Positions 1 through 8,134 of a DNA stretch of 64,000 nt are shown one piece after another (within the stretch, counting starts at the first letter, position 1; every line of letters begins with the position of its first letter). Under the pieces are notes generated by a model, which had not been told where the DNA came from, searched no databases, and saw nothing but the letters and a program-made list of their open reading frames with translations. The translations under genes were made by a program, and so were the position numbers. The DNA comes from Arthrobacter rhizophilus (lineage in GTDB: Bacteria > Actinomycetota > Actinomycetes > Actinomycetales > Micrococcaceae), in contig NZ_JAPFFT010000006.1 in NCBI RefSeq assembly GCF_026241105.1, positions 118,728 through 182,727 on the forward strand, read 5' to 3'.

Positions 1-534
1 GGCGTACATCGCGCCATCGGCTGCGCTGAAACCGCGCCGGGAGAATTCGTCGGCGAGCAGGTTTTCCACGCGGTCCGCCACATGGGAGAGCAGGGTGGAG
101 AAGGCGCCTTCGGGCTGGGAAGGCGGGGCGTCCCGCATGAGGATCCGGAAGCCGTCGCTCCGCTCTTCTATGTAGCCAAGCAAGGCTAGGGCCGCCTGTT
201 CAACGAGGACGCGTGGTTTGGCTTCGGCTGCCAGGGACTGGTTAATGGCCTCCAGTAGGATTCGGAATTCGATCTCCACCACTTGCGTGTAGAGGCCTTC
301 CTTCGAGCCGAAGTGCTCGTAAATGACGGGCTTGGACACTCCTGCGGCCGCTGCGATTTCGTCAATGGTGGTGGCATCAAGCCCGCGGGCTGCGAAGAGG
401 CCCCGGCCTATCTCGATGAGCTGGGAACGGCGTTGGGATCCAGTCATCCGGGCACGTACAACCTGGCCTGAGGGCACGTGGTTGATCACCTTGGAACCCG
501 TCGAGCGCGGGGGAAGTCCTGTGCTGTTGCTCAC
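1..534 (-). CDS. TetR-family transcriptional regulator, C-terminal part cut by window edge
   Basis: The reverse strand is open from a GTG at 534 to base 1, giving 178 visible residues with no stop, so the C-terminus lies outside the window. After a basic leader of about 29 residues comes a TetR-type helix-turn-helix: the stretch around residues 30-75 includes RGLFAARGLDATTIDEIAAA and the recognition-helix region GVSKPVIYEHFGSKEGLY, typical of the family. The rest is the helical ligand-binding domain. An in-frame ATG at 447 (MTGSQRRSQ) is an alternative start that would remove the leader; GTG 534 was chosen because a GAGG lies upstream and the frame stays open. Family members repress adjacent or own promoters and are released by a small ligand; the ligand cannot be read from the sequence. 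The gene is divergent from tRNA-Gln and glmU. Confidence 0.85.
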   Translation of the reverse strand, partial: MSNSTGLPPRSTGSKVINHVPSGQVVRARMTGSQRRSQLIEIGRGLFAARGLDATTIDEIAAAAGVSKPVIYEHFGSKEGLYTQVVEIEFRILLEAINQSLAAEAKPRVLVEQAALALLGYIEERSDGFRILMRDAPPSQPEGAFSTLLSHVADRVENLLADEFSRRGFSAADGAMYA

Positions 535-722
535 GCATCTATCATGCCTCACGCCAAGCGTGAAGCGGCTCGTGGAGGGCCCGCCAGCTCGGTCGGAAAG
601 GACTCGGTGATGCGCCAAGTCGCGAACACCGCGATGGTCATGGCAAACTAGATTCTTGTGTGTGCGACCCGGTCAATCGGGAACCCGCGGGCTAAGCGTC
701 CGCAAGGGCCACGCGCACACGG

Positions 723-794
723 TCCGCCCTGGTGTAATGGCAGCACCCCGGCCTTTGGAGCCGTGGAGTATAGGTTCGAATCCTATGGGCGGAA
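723..794 (+). tRNA. tRNA-Gln (anticodon UUG)
   Basis: A full cloverleaf can be drawn. The acceptor stem TCCGCCC (723-729) pairs with GGGCGGA (787-793), with A794 as discriminator. The anticodon arm CGGC-CTTTGGA-GCCG gives anticodon TTG, and the T arm contains the GTTCGAATC signature. The 3' CCA is not encoded (bases after 794 are CTT). It lies 154 bp upstream of glmU in the same orientation, an arrangement common in actinobacteria. Confidence 0.95.
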
Positions 795-948
795 CTTGTC
801 GGTGATCTGCCGGCACCGCCTCTGAAGGCACTGTCTCTCCCGAAGCTGTCCATTGGCTGCGCAGAAGGCTGTGAATCGGCAAGAGTAGGATAGAGCAGAT
901 GCCGCAGCCGGGTTCGCCCGGACGTAACCGAGCAAGGAGAGCGACTTC

Positions 949-2448
949 GTGAGCCCCGATACTACTGGCCCCGCCGCTGTAATCGTCCTAGCTGCCGGAG
1001 CCGGTACGCGCATGAAGTCGCGGACTCCCAAAATTCTCCACGAAATCGGTGGACGTTCCATGGTGGCGCATGCCATCCTTGCCGCACGTTCCATAGATCC
1101 CCAGCGGCTGGCCTTGGTAGTCCGCCACGAACGGGACCTCGTTGCCGCGCACGTTGAGCTGATCGATCCCGACGCCGTCATTGTGGACCAGGATGATGTT
1201 CCCGGAACCGGGCGTGCCGTTGAGGTAGCTTTCGATGCCCTCGATGCGAAGGCCGAACTCACCGGAACGGTAGTGGTCACGTACGGCGATGTTCCTTTGC
1301 TGACCGGTTCCCTCCTCTCCGAGCTTGTCGCCACGCACGAATCCGAGGGCAACGCCGTGACGGTCTTGACCGCCATCCTCGACGACGCCAATGGATACGG
1401 ACGCATCCTTCGTGGCGAGGACGGCACAGTGCTGGGCATCCGCGAACACAAAGACGCCAGCGACGCCGAACGCTCCATCCGCGAGGTCAACTCGGGTATC
1501 TACGCTTTTGACGCACGGGTTCTCCGCACGCAGCTGCACAAGGTGACCACCGAGAACATCCAGCGCGAAAAGTACCTCACCGACGTCCTCGAACTGGCGC
1601 GCGACGCCGGGGGCCGGGTTTCCGCCGTCGTCACCGAGGACCGCTGGCAGGTGGAAGGTGCCAACGACCGCGTCCAGTTGGCCGCGCTCGGAGCCGAGCA
1701 CAACCGCCGGATCATCGAAGCCTGGATGCGGTCCGGCGTCACGGTCGTTGACCCGGCTACCACCTGGATCGATTCCACCGTCACCCTGGACGAAGACGTC
1801 CGCCTCTTGCCGAACACGCAGCTTCACGGTGCCACCACTGTGGCGCGGGACGCCGTCGTCGGGCCAGACACGACCCTCACCGACGTTTCGGTGGGCGAAG
1901 GCGCGAAGGTTACCCGCACCCACGGCGCGGGATCCACGATCGGGGCCGGGGCCAGTGTGGGTCCGTTCACGTACCTGCGCCCGGGCACGGTCCTGGGGGA
2001 GACCGGCAAGATCGGCGCTTTCTACGAGACCAAGAACGTGACCATCGGGCGCGGCTCGAAGCTGTCCCACCTCGGCTATGCCGGCGACGCCGAGATCGGC
2101 GAGGACACCAACATCGGCTGCGGCAACATCACGGCAAACTACGACGGCGAGAAGAAGCACCGCACCGTGATCGGCTCCGGTGTGCGGACCGGGTCCAACA
2201 CGGTCTTCGTGGCTCCCGTGACGATTGGCGACGGCGCCTACAGCGGCGCTGGCGCCATCATCCGCAAGGACGTTCCCGCCGGAGCCCTCACCCTGAGCGT
2301 TGCCCCTCAGCGCAACGCCGAAGGCTGGGTCATCGCCAACCGCCAGGGCAGTAACTCGGCCCAGCTGGCGCAAGCCGCGCTGGGCTCCGCTGCCACCCCC
2401 GATTCATCAAGTACCCAGGCAATCACAGAAGAGGGCATACAGGCATGA
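949..2448 (+). CDS. glmU: Bifunctional N-acetylglucosamine-1-phosphate uridyltransferase / glucosamine-1-phosphate acetyltransferase
   Basis: GlmU makes UDP-GlcNAc in two steps: acetylation of glucosamine-1-phosphate, then uridylyl transfer from UTP. It supplies peptidoglycan and amino-sugar polymers. The 499-residue protein starts with the pyrophosphorylase signature VIVLAAGAGTRMKS (about residues 11-24), followed by the nucleotidyltransferase domain to about 230. A left-handed beta-helix of hexapeptide repeats runs from about 260 to 460 and includes the acetyltransferase region GNITANYDGEKKH. Residues after about 460 are a low-complexity tail. The GTG at 949 has AAGGAG 9-10 bases upstream. 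Its stop overlaps the prs start (ATGA), so the two are translationally coupled. UDP-GlcNAc from GlmU would also be the likely donor for the putative amino-sugar polymer locus downstream (inference). Confidence 0.97.
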   Translation: MSPDTTGPAAVIVLAAGAGTRMKSRTPKILHEIGGRSMVAHAILAARSIDPQRLALVVRHERDLVAAHVELIDPDAVIVDQDDVPGTGRAVEVAFDALDAKAELTGTVVVTYGDVPLLTGSLLSELVATHESEGNAVTVLTAILDDANGYGRILRGEDGTVLGIREHKDASDAERSIREVNSGIYAFDARVLRTQLHKVTTENIQREKYLTDVLELARDAGGRVSAVVTEDRWQVEGANDRVQLAALGAEHNRRIIEAWMRSGVTVVDPATTWIDSTVTLDEDVRLLPNTQLHGATTVARDAVVGPDTTLTDVSVGEGAKVTRTHGAGSTIGAGASVGPFTYLRPGTVLGETGKIGAFYETKNVTIGRGSKLSHLGYAGDAEIGEDTNIGCGNITANYDGEKKHRTVIGSGVRTGSNTVFVAPVTIGDGAYSGAGAIIRKDVPAGALTLSVAPQRNAEGWVIANRQGSNSAQLAQAALGSAATPDSSSTQAITEEGIQA

Positions 2449-3425
2449 GCGAAATTACCGCACACGGCGAGAAGAAACTAGTTCTCGCTGCCGGACGGGC
2501 GCACCCCGAGCTGGCGCAGGAAATCGCCAAGGAGCTGGAAACGGAACTCCTGCCTATCGACGCCTACGACTTCGCCAACGGTGAGATCTACGTGCGATCG
2601 GCGGAGAGCGTCCGAGGCACCGATGCCTTCGTCATTCAGGCACACCCGGCCCCCCTGAACAACTGGCTCATGGAGCAGTTGATCATGATCGACTCGCTGA
2701 AGCGCGCTTCGGCCAAGCGGATCACCGTGGTCTCTCCGTTCTACCCCTACGCCCGCCAGGACAAGAAGGGCCGTGGTCGCGAGCCGATCTCCGCCCGCCT
2801 GGTGGCGGACCTCTACAAGACCGCCGGTGCGGACCGGATCATGTCGGTTGACCTTCACACGTCCCAGATCCAGGGGTTCTTCGACGGCCCGGTGGATCAC
2901 CTCATGGCGATCCCGCTGCTGGCCGACTACATCCGTACCAAGGTCGAAGCAGACAACATCACCGTTGTTTCGCCGGACACCGGCCGCGTCCGCGTGGCAG
3001 AACAGTGGGCCGAGCGCCTGGGCGGCGCGCCGCTGGCGTTCGTCCACAAGAGCCGCGACCTCACGGTGCCGAACCAAGCTGTCTCGAAGACCGTCGTCGG
3101 GCAGATCGAAGGCCGCACGTGCGTCTTGATCGACGACATGATCGACACCGGCGGAACGATCTCCGGCGCCGTCCAGGTCCTCAAGAACGCCGGTGCCAAG
3201 GACGTCATCATTGCCTGCACGCACGCTGTGTTCTCCGAACCGGCGGCGCAGCGCTTGGCGGATTCCGGCGCCCGCGAGGTTGTTGTCACCAATACGCTGC
3301 CCATTCCGGCAGACAAGCGCTTCCCGCAGCTCACCGTGCTGTCGATCGCGCCATTGATTGCACGCGCCATCCGCGAAGTGTTCGACGACGGCTCTGTCAC
3401 CAGCCTGTTCGACGGCAACGCTTAA
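2445..3425 (+). CDS. prs: Ribose-phosphate pyrophosphokinase (PRPP synthetase)
   Basis: This enzyme transfers pyrophosphate from ATP to ribose-5-phosphate to make PRPP for nucleotide, histidine and tryptophan synthesis. At 326 residues it has the usual class I length. Visible motifs are the N-terminal FANGEIYVR region, YPYARQDKKGRGREPIS (nucleotide binding), MSVDLHTSQIQGFFD (metal/flexible region), and the PRPP-binding loop VLIDDMIDTGGTISGA near residue 230. The ATG overlaps the glmU stop by four bases, and the glmU-prs pair is a well-known conserved arrangement. Confidence 0.97.
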   Translation: MSEITAHGEKKLVLAAGRAHPELAQEIAKELETELLPIDAYDFANGEIYVRSAESVRGTDAFVIQAHPAPLNNWLMEQLIMIDSLKRASAKRITVVSPFYPYARQDKKGRGREPISARLVADLYKTAGADRIMSVDLHTSQIQGFFDGPVDHLMAIPLLADYIRTKVEADNITVVSPDTGRVRVAEQWAERLGGAPLAFVHKSRDLTVPNQAVSKTVVGQIEGRTCVLIDDMIDTGGTISGAVQVLKNAGAKDVIIACTHAVFSEPAAQRLADSGAREVVVTNTLPIPADKRFPQLTVLSIAPLIARAIREVFDDGSVTSLFDGNA

Positions 3426-3711
3426 CAGCTTTCTCGGTTTCCTCGGCTTCCTCGGTTTTCGGCAATCGGGGCGGGACTGCTAAACTCTTGGGGATACCTT
3501 GGCGAGGGAGAGCACATCCGGATTGCGTTTCTACGTGATTCCGGATTGCGGGTCTCCGTTATCGACTGGGTCTGAATCTCCTTCAACGAAGGCGGACCGG
3601 CTGCTCCTGCGGCTGGGATTCCGCTGGGCGTGGAAGGTCACCACAGACCTCCGCCCTTGCTGATCGACTTGCCTGGCATTGTGCCGGCGCCACAGTAATC
3701 AAGGAGTACAC

Positions 3712-4284
3712 ATGTCTGAGCAGAAGCTCGCAGCAGAACTGCGCACCGAATTCGGCAAGGGTTTCGCCCGCCGCGCCCGTTCGGCCGGCCAGATCCCGGC
3801 CGTCGTCTACGGTCACGGCGCAGAGCCCATGCACATCAACCTGCCGGGCCGCGCCACCACGCTGGCCGTCCGCGTTTCCAACGCCCTGCTGTCCCTGGAC
3901 ATCAACGGCGAAGAGCACCTGGCCCTGGTGAAGGACATCCAGCGCGATCCGATCAAGCAGATCATCGAGCACATCGACCTCCTGACCGTCCGCAAGGGCG
4001 AAAAGGTTACCGTTGACGTTTCCGTGCACGTTATCGGTGAAGCTGCCATCGGCGCCGTCGCCAACCAGGAAGCCACTACGGTTTCCCTCGAAGCCGAGGC
4101 TACGCACCTGCCGACATTCGTCGAAATCAGCATCGAAGGCCGCAAGGCCGGCGAGCACGTCCACGCCTCGGACATCGTCCTGCCGACCGGTTCGGAACTG
4201 CTGACCGATCCCGAGACGCTCATCATCCACATCTCGGAGGCCACTTCGGAAGCCGAGGAAGAGGCAGCTCCTGCTGCCGAGTAG
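3712..4284 (+). CDS. rplY: 50S ribosomal protein L25, long form (general stress protein Ctc)
   Basis: This protein binds 5S rRNA in the large ribosomal subunit. The 190-residue form has an N-terminal L25 domain (about 1-95, with AELRTEFGKGFARRARSAGQ and PAVVYGHG) plus the C-terminal TL5/Ctc beta domain (about 100-180) and an acidic Ala/Glu tail. The ATG at 3712 has AAGGAG six bases upstream and aligns with the usual N-terminus; an earlier in-frame start at 3679 would add residues unlike the family. The 286-bp gap from prs contains a short imperfect direct repeat (ccggattgcg at about 3519 and 3541) and probably the promoter. Transcription likely ends at the hairpin at 4318-4349. Confidence 0.95.
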   Translation: MSEQKLAAELRTEFGKGFARRARSAGQIPAVVYGHGAEPMHINLPGRATTLAVRVSNALLSLDINGEEHLALVKDIQRDPIKQIIEHIDLLTVRKGEKVTVDVSVHVIGEAAIGAVANQEATTVSLEAEATHLPTFVEISIEGRKAGEHVHASDIVLPTGSELLTDPETLIIHISEATSEAEEEAAPAAE

Positions 4285-4317
4285 TCTTCGCGACTAGCTG
4301 GGGCAAAAGCCTTTGCG

Positions 4318-4349
4318 AGTGGCCGGGGCCCTGTGGGGTCCCGGCCACT
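4318..4349 (+). terminator. Hairpin after rplY
   Basis: AGTGGCCGGGGCC pairs with GGTCCCGGCCACT over 13 positions with one G-U, and a six-base loop. The following tract is T-rich but not pure (ttctgttcgttc). It lies 34 bp after the rplY stop and 39 bp before pth, so it probably only partly separates the two genes. Confidence 0.6.
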
Positions 4350-4388
4350 TCTGTTCGTTCAACCCCCTTGATTCCCTAGGATGACTCC

Positions 4389-4973
4389 ATGACAGACACT
4401 TGGCTGATTGTCGGCCTTGGCAATCCCGGCAATGAATACAGCCACAACCGCCACAACGTCGGCCAGATGGTCCTGGACGAACTTGCTTCGCGCATGAGCG
4501 GAAAGTTCAAGGCCCACAAGTCGCGGGCGCAAGTTGTGGAGGGCAGGCTCGGGATCGGCGGCCCGAGGGTGGTTTTGGCGAAGCCAATGAGCTACATGAA
4601 TGTTTCCGGGGGTCCTGTTTCCGGCCTGGCCAAGTTTTTTGATATCGCTCCGGACCACGTGATTGCGGTGCACGACGAAATTGATATTCCCTTCAACACC
4701 GTCAAGTTGAAGATCGGCGGGGGAGAAGGCGGCCATAACGGCCTGCGGGATATCTCCAAGGCTTTGGCAACCAAGGACTACCTGCGGGTCCGTGTGGGCG
4801 TCGGCAGGCCGCCTGGCCGGATGGACACGGCGGATTATGTCCTCAGGGATTTTGGATCGTCGGAAAAGAAAGAGCTGCCATTCCTCCTGGATGAAGCGGC
4901 AGACGCCGTTGAAGTATTGATGACCGAGGGTCTGCTTGCCGCCCAGCAGAGATTTCACGCCGTGAAGGCCTAG
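4389..4973 (+). CDS. pth: Peptidyl-tRNA hydrolase
   Basis: Pth cleaves the ester bond of peptidyl-tRNAs that drop off ribosomes, recycling tRNA. The 194-residue protein has the full Pth fold: WLIVGLGNPGNEYSHNRHNVG at the N-terminus with the catalytic His in the NRHNVG segment, KPMSYMNVSG in the middle, HDEIDIPF, and the substrate-binding stretch GGGEGGHNGLRDI. The ATG at 4389 matches the expected N-terminus; the spacing to the ribosome site is ordinary. In many Arthrobacter-type genomes sufS follows closely (family knowledge, not checked here). In this window about 24.6 kb of accessory DNA separates pth from sufS. Confidence 0.96.
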   Translation: MTDTWLIVGLGNPGNEYSHNRHNVGQMVLDELASRMSGKFKAHKSRAQVVEGRLGIGGPRVVLAKPMSYMNVSGGPVSGLAKFFDIAPDHVIAVHDEIDIPFNTVKLKIGGGEGGHNGLRDISKALATKDYLRVRVGVGRPPGRMDTADYVLRDFGSSEKKELPFLLDEAADAVEVLMTEGLLAAQQRFHAVKA

Positions 4974-4979
4974 TCCCCA

Positions 4980-5177
4980 CCGCCTCCCTTGCCTCGCTTC
5001 GCTCGCCCAGGGAACCCTGGCGGCGTGGGCCCACCCACCGCCTCCCTTGCCTCCCTTGCCTCGCTTCGCTCGCCCAGGGAACCCTGGCGGCGTGGGCCCA
5101 CCCACCGCCTCCCTTGCCTCCCTTGCCTCGCTTCGCTCGCCCAGGGAACCCTGGCGGCGTGGGCCCACCCACCGCCT
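4980..5177 (+). repeat. Three tandem copies of a 67-bp GC-rich intergenic repeat
   Basis: The landmark GCCTCGCTTCGCTCGCC begins at 4991, 5058 and 5125, exactly 67 bases apart, and the copies are almost identical. Each unit holds CCAGGG-AA-CCCTGG and the perfect 10-bp palindrome GTGGGCCCAC, so each can form small hairpins. The first copy lacks the short CCTCCCTTG duplication present before copies 2 and 3. Proline/arginine-rich reading frames through the repeat exist on both strands but have no start context or codon signature. The repeat starts within 10 bp of the pth stop and marks the edge of the accessory locus. Confidence 0.85.
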
Positions 5178-5199
5178 GGAAGGCGCTGATCCTGGCAGC

Positions 5200-5229
5200 G
5201 CGGCCGCCCGGGGATCCCCGGGGCGCGCC
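5200..5229. other. Abutting NotI-SmaI-BamHI-SmaI-AscI recognition sites (linker-like palindrome cluster)
   Basis: Five palindromic recognition sequences follow with each sharing one or two bases with the next: GCGGCCGC (5200-5207), CCCGGG (5207-5212), GGATCC (5212-5217), CCCGGG (5217-5222), GGCGCGCC (5222-5229). The central 16 bases (5207-5222) form a perfect palindrome. It may be a natural GC-rich hairpin, or a trace of a synthetic linker or assembly join. The sequence alone cannot decide. Confidence 0.7.
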
Positions 5230-5312
5230 GTTGATTCCCATGTACCCAATCCAATTGTTTAACAAGTACCCTGATGGCTCGCCCACTGACTAATTGATTC
5301 GGGGGGATCGCT

Positions 5313-5372
5313 ATGATACTTTGCAAATCACTGCTGGGGCTGAGGGAATTACGAAAGCAAACGACCCGCTGA
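5313..5372 (+). CDS. Putative 19-residue leader peptide upstream of regulator 1
   Basis: ATG at 5313 is preceded by CGGGGGGATCGCT, a plausible Shine-Dalgarno, and opens a frame of 19 codons (MILCKSLLGLRELRKQTTR) ending in TGA at 5370-5372, 41 bp before the TTG start of the first LuxR-type gene. The peptide is short, basic and leucine-rich. Similar short ORFs, with GGTCTC or GGATC just before the ATG, precede other genes of this locus (16899, 22068, 26400 on the minus strand). No function is known; coding status rests on start context only. Confidence 0.35.
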   Translation: MILCKSLLGLRELRKQTTR

Positions 5373-5413
5373 ACGTCACGTCCGCCAAAGCTACGAAGGT
5401 AGCGTGATCTAAA

Positions 5414-8134
5414 TTGCGAGCAACACCGGAATCTGAAATAGGGCGGCATCCAACGGAGCGGCAAGCCCTTGGCGCCGCAGAACGTCGGAAATGGTCGTCG
5501 CTGGTCCGGCAGGATCTTCAGAGCACGGTTATAGAAGCGCTCGGCGAGCCATCTTTTTATGGAGTGGTGGTAGTTGGAGCACCCGGGGTTGGCAAAGCGA
5601 CGTTTGCCCGCTCCGTAGAGACACGGCTCGCCCCAAAAACACACGTACTGCACCTCCACGGTTCAGCGGACACCACAATTCCCTTTGGGTCGATGGCCCA
5701 TCTGGTCGCCCGATTGCCCGCTGATGCTGGAGATTCCCCCGGGGCGATCATCCACGGCATATCGCAAATGATAAGTTCGGACGCCGCGGGGCGCGAAGTG
5801 CTGTTGGTCCTATCGGAACTTCCTGCAATGGACACCATGAGCACGGCCGTACTGGTGCACTTGTTAATTAGTGGCACGGCGAAAGTCCTCGTTACTGTCC
5901 GCCAAGTCACTGACATGCCGGAAGACCTGGTCAGGTTGCTGAAGGACGGACTGCTCCACGAAGTTCAGCTCCAGGTTTTTTCCCGGGCGGAAGTGGCCAA
6001 ATTGCTCACGGGCGTCCTTGGGAAACGAGTGACCGCAACTGCCGCAAGTGCCCTGCATGCATCCAGCGGTGGAAATCCCTTGGTGCTCCAAGCCATTGTC
6101 ACCGAGCAGCTTCGCTCGGGGAACCTGCATCTGGCCGGACAGGTTTGGGCGATGAAAGGCGAAATCCATCTTTCTTCCGCGGAAGTCCTCACCGATCTGG
6201 TCCGTTCCCGACTTGCCCGGGAGCGCCCGGCGGTCCAGGAAGCGCTGGAGCTGCTTGCCCTCATCCGGACGGCCCCACTCGCCGTGCTGTTGGACGTCCT
6301 GGAACCTGAAGTGGTTGCGGAGATGGAGTGGTCCGGTTATCTTCGCATCGAACCGTCAGGCGCCCGCCGTGTGGCGCTGCGTGACGAGTACATGGGTGAG
6401 GTCATTCGAGGCTGGATGGACCTGCCACGACGGAATGAACTGCGCCGGCTAGCCGCCGGGGTTATCGGTGGCATTACGCAGGACCTGGACGCCGAGGCCC
6501 TCCTGGGGTTTGCCTCCTCCACGTTGAACGTACGCGAAACGTTGGAACCCACTGTGGCCCTGGCGGCTGCGACGGCCGCGAACAGGCAATTCGATCCTTG
6601 GTTCGCTTTGGAATGTGCCCGGCAGATTGGGCGGGAAGACAAGGAGTGGGTGGCCGCGGCCCAGCAACGTTGTGTTTCCCACGTCATCCTGGCCGAGCAC
6701 GAGGCTGCGGTCGCCGCTTTGAAGGATGTGACGCCCGAGCAACTTCAGCGCCTTTCGGCGTACGACTACGCGGACTATGTCCAGGAGCTCTGCAGCGCGC
6801 TGCTATGGATTCCGGGTGGGCACCTGCAAATTCCCGGTCTGGTCGCCGATGCGGAGGAGGACCTTGCCCGCCGATCACAAGCGGGCGGCACTGATGCCGC
6901 CGAGCTTGAGCGAGCACACGGGATGCTCAAGCTCGCCCGATTTGAGCTTCAGGTCCATCAGGGCGAATATTTGGAAGTTACTGAAGCCTTGGAGCAGGAA
7001 TACCGGGATGGCAGCGACCTCCAACAAAGGTTGAGTTGCGGAAGCCTGCTGACGATGGCCTGGGCGGTACTTGGCCGGGAAATGGAGGCAATCGAACTGG
7101 CGCGCGAGCTGAAGCACAAAATACAGCGGGCAAAGGCACAGCCCCGGTTGCACAACTGGTTGTCCGAAGGCCTGTTCGCCGCCCTGCTGTGCAGCGGACA
7201 ATGGGAAGAATTGGCCCAGATGCTGACAGCGACACTCGACCAGCAGCCGAAGAACATCCACTACCTCGGCGGCGCGGCCGAGCTTGCCTTGGGGGTTTCC
7301 TACACGTACGCCGGCCGGGCCGCAGTGGCGATTGACACCCTTCTGGGAGCCCAGGCGCAGCTGGAGATCAGACGCAACTACTACGGACCCGCACTGGCAT
7401 ACTCTGCGTTGGCCTTTGCCTATGCGCAGGCCGGCGATGTGAAGGAATCCCGGACGTTTCTCGAATTGGCGGAAAAAGGGCAAGGGGAGACGGCGTGGTT
7501 TCCCGCATGGATGGCCGAATTCTGTGTCAAGATGGCGCGGCGCTGGTTGAAGGATCCTGGAGCGAAGCAGAGCCTGATCGAGTCGGCCAACCGGGACCTG
7601 GCGAAAGGACGGACCACGACGGCGTCCATCAGCCTCTTCGGGGCCACCGTCCACGGTACCGAGGAGGAGCTTTTGCTTTTGGAGCAGGTTTCATCACGCC
7701 GCCAAGGCAAGATGGCGGCCGTGAACCGGATGGTGGCGGAAGGAACCCGAAAGAAGGACCCGAAGACCTTGCTGCTGGCCGCCTCCGTTGCCCAGGAGCT
7801 GAAGTTGGATGCGGTGGAGTCGCGCTGCGCCGTCCTGGCACTGGACATCGCCCGGGAAGCTGGCGATTCATCATCCGTCAGGTTCGCCCAGCAACGGTTG
7901 GACCGCCTGGTCGGCACCGTTCCGGTACTGCCCCTGACACCACATACTTTCGGACCCGAACTGACGGAAAGGGAACGGCAGGTTGCAAAGATGGCCAGTC
8001 AAGGGTTGAGTAACAAGGAGGTGGCCAACCAACTGCAGGTTTCGGTCCGAACAATTGAAGGCCACCTCTATCAGATCTTCACGAAAATGGGCATCTCATC
8101 AAGGAGCGAGCTTGAAGGAACCGCGCAGGCATGA
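5414..8134 (+). CDS. LuxR-family (LAL-type) ATPase-like transcriptional regulator 1
   Basis: This is a 906-residue regulator with the LAL layout: N-terminal AAA-like nucleotide-binding domain, long helical repeat middle (TPR-like, about 330-780), and a C-terminal LuxR helix-turn-helix at 850-906 containing LSNKEVANQLQVSVRTIEGH. The P-loop is GAPGVGKAT (55-63); the Lys is present but is followed by Ala then Thr. The Walker B position reads LLVLSEL, without the usual Asp. Start is TTG at 5414 with GAAGGT 13 bases upstream; no better start exists in frame. It overlaps the next regulator by 23 bp. LAL proteins usually respond to a ligand or protein partner; neither is visible. It heads four tandem paralogs and probably controls the envelope genes that follow (inference). 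Confidence 0.88.
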   Translation: MRATPESEIGRHPTERQALGAAERRKWSSLVRQDLQSTVIEALGEPSFYGVVVVGAPGVGKATFARSVETRLAPKTHVLHLHGSADTTIPFGSMAHLVARLPADAGDSPGAIIHGISQMISSDAAGREVLLVLSELPAMDTMSTAVLVHLLISGTAKVLVTVRQVTDMPEDLVRLLKDGLLHEVQLQVFSRAEVAKLLTGVLGKRVTATAASALHASSGGNPLVLQAIVTEQLRSGNLHLAGQVWAMKGEIHLSSAEVLTDLVRSRLARERPAVQEALELLALIRTAPLAVLLDVLEPEVVAEMEWSGYLRIEPSGARRVALRDEYMGEVIRGWMDLPRRNELRRLAAGVIGGITQDLDAEALLGFASSTLNVRETLEPTVALAAATAANRQFDPWFALECARQIGREDKEWVAAAQQRCVSHVILAEHEAAVAALKDVTPEQLQRLSAYDYADYVQELCSALLWIPGGHLQIPGLVADAEEDLARRSQAGGTDAAELERAHGMLKLARFELQVHQGEYLEVTEALEQEYRDGSDLQQRLSCGSLLTMAWAVLGREMEAIELARELKHKIQRAKAQPRLHNWLSEGLFAALLCSGQWEELAQMLTATLDQQPKNIHYLGGAAELALGVSYTYAGRAAVAIDTLLGAQAQLEIRRNYYGPALAYSALAFAYAQAGDVKESRTFLELAEKGQGETAWFPAWMAEFCVKMARRWLKDPGAKQSLIESANRDLAKGRTTTASISLFGATVHGTEEELLLLEQVSSRRQGKMAAVNRMVAEGTRKKDPKTLLLAASVAQELKLDAVESRCAVLALDIAREAGDSSSVRFAQQRLDRLVGTVPVLPLTPHTFGPELTERERQVAKMASQGLSNKEVANQLQVSVRTIEGHLYQIFTKMGISSRSELEGTAQA

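Noticed and set aside
4980..5177. CRISPR array
   Set aside because: The units are directly tandem with no variable spacers, and no cas gene is present.
8055..8111. Start of regulator 2 at the upstream in-frame codon 8055
   Set aside because: No ribosome site there, and it would overlap the DNA-binding domain of regulator 1 by 80 bp; TTG 8112 has AAGGAG at ideal spacing.
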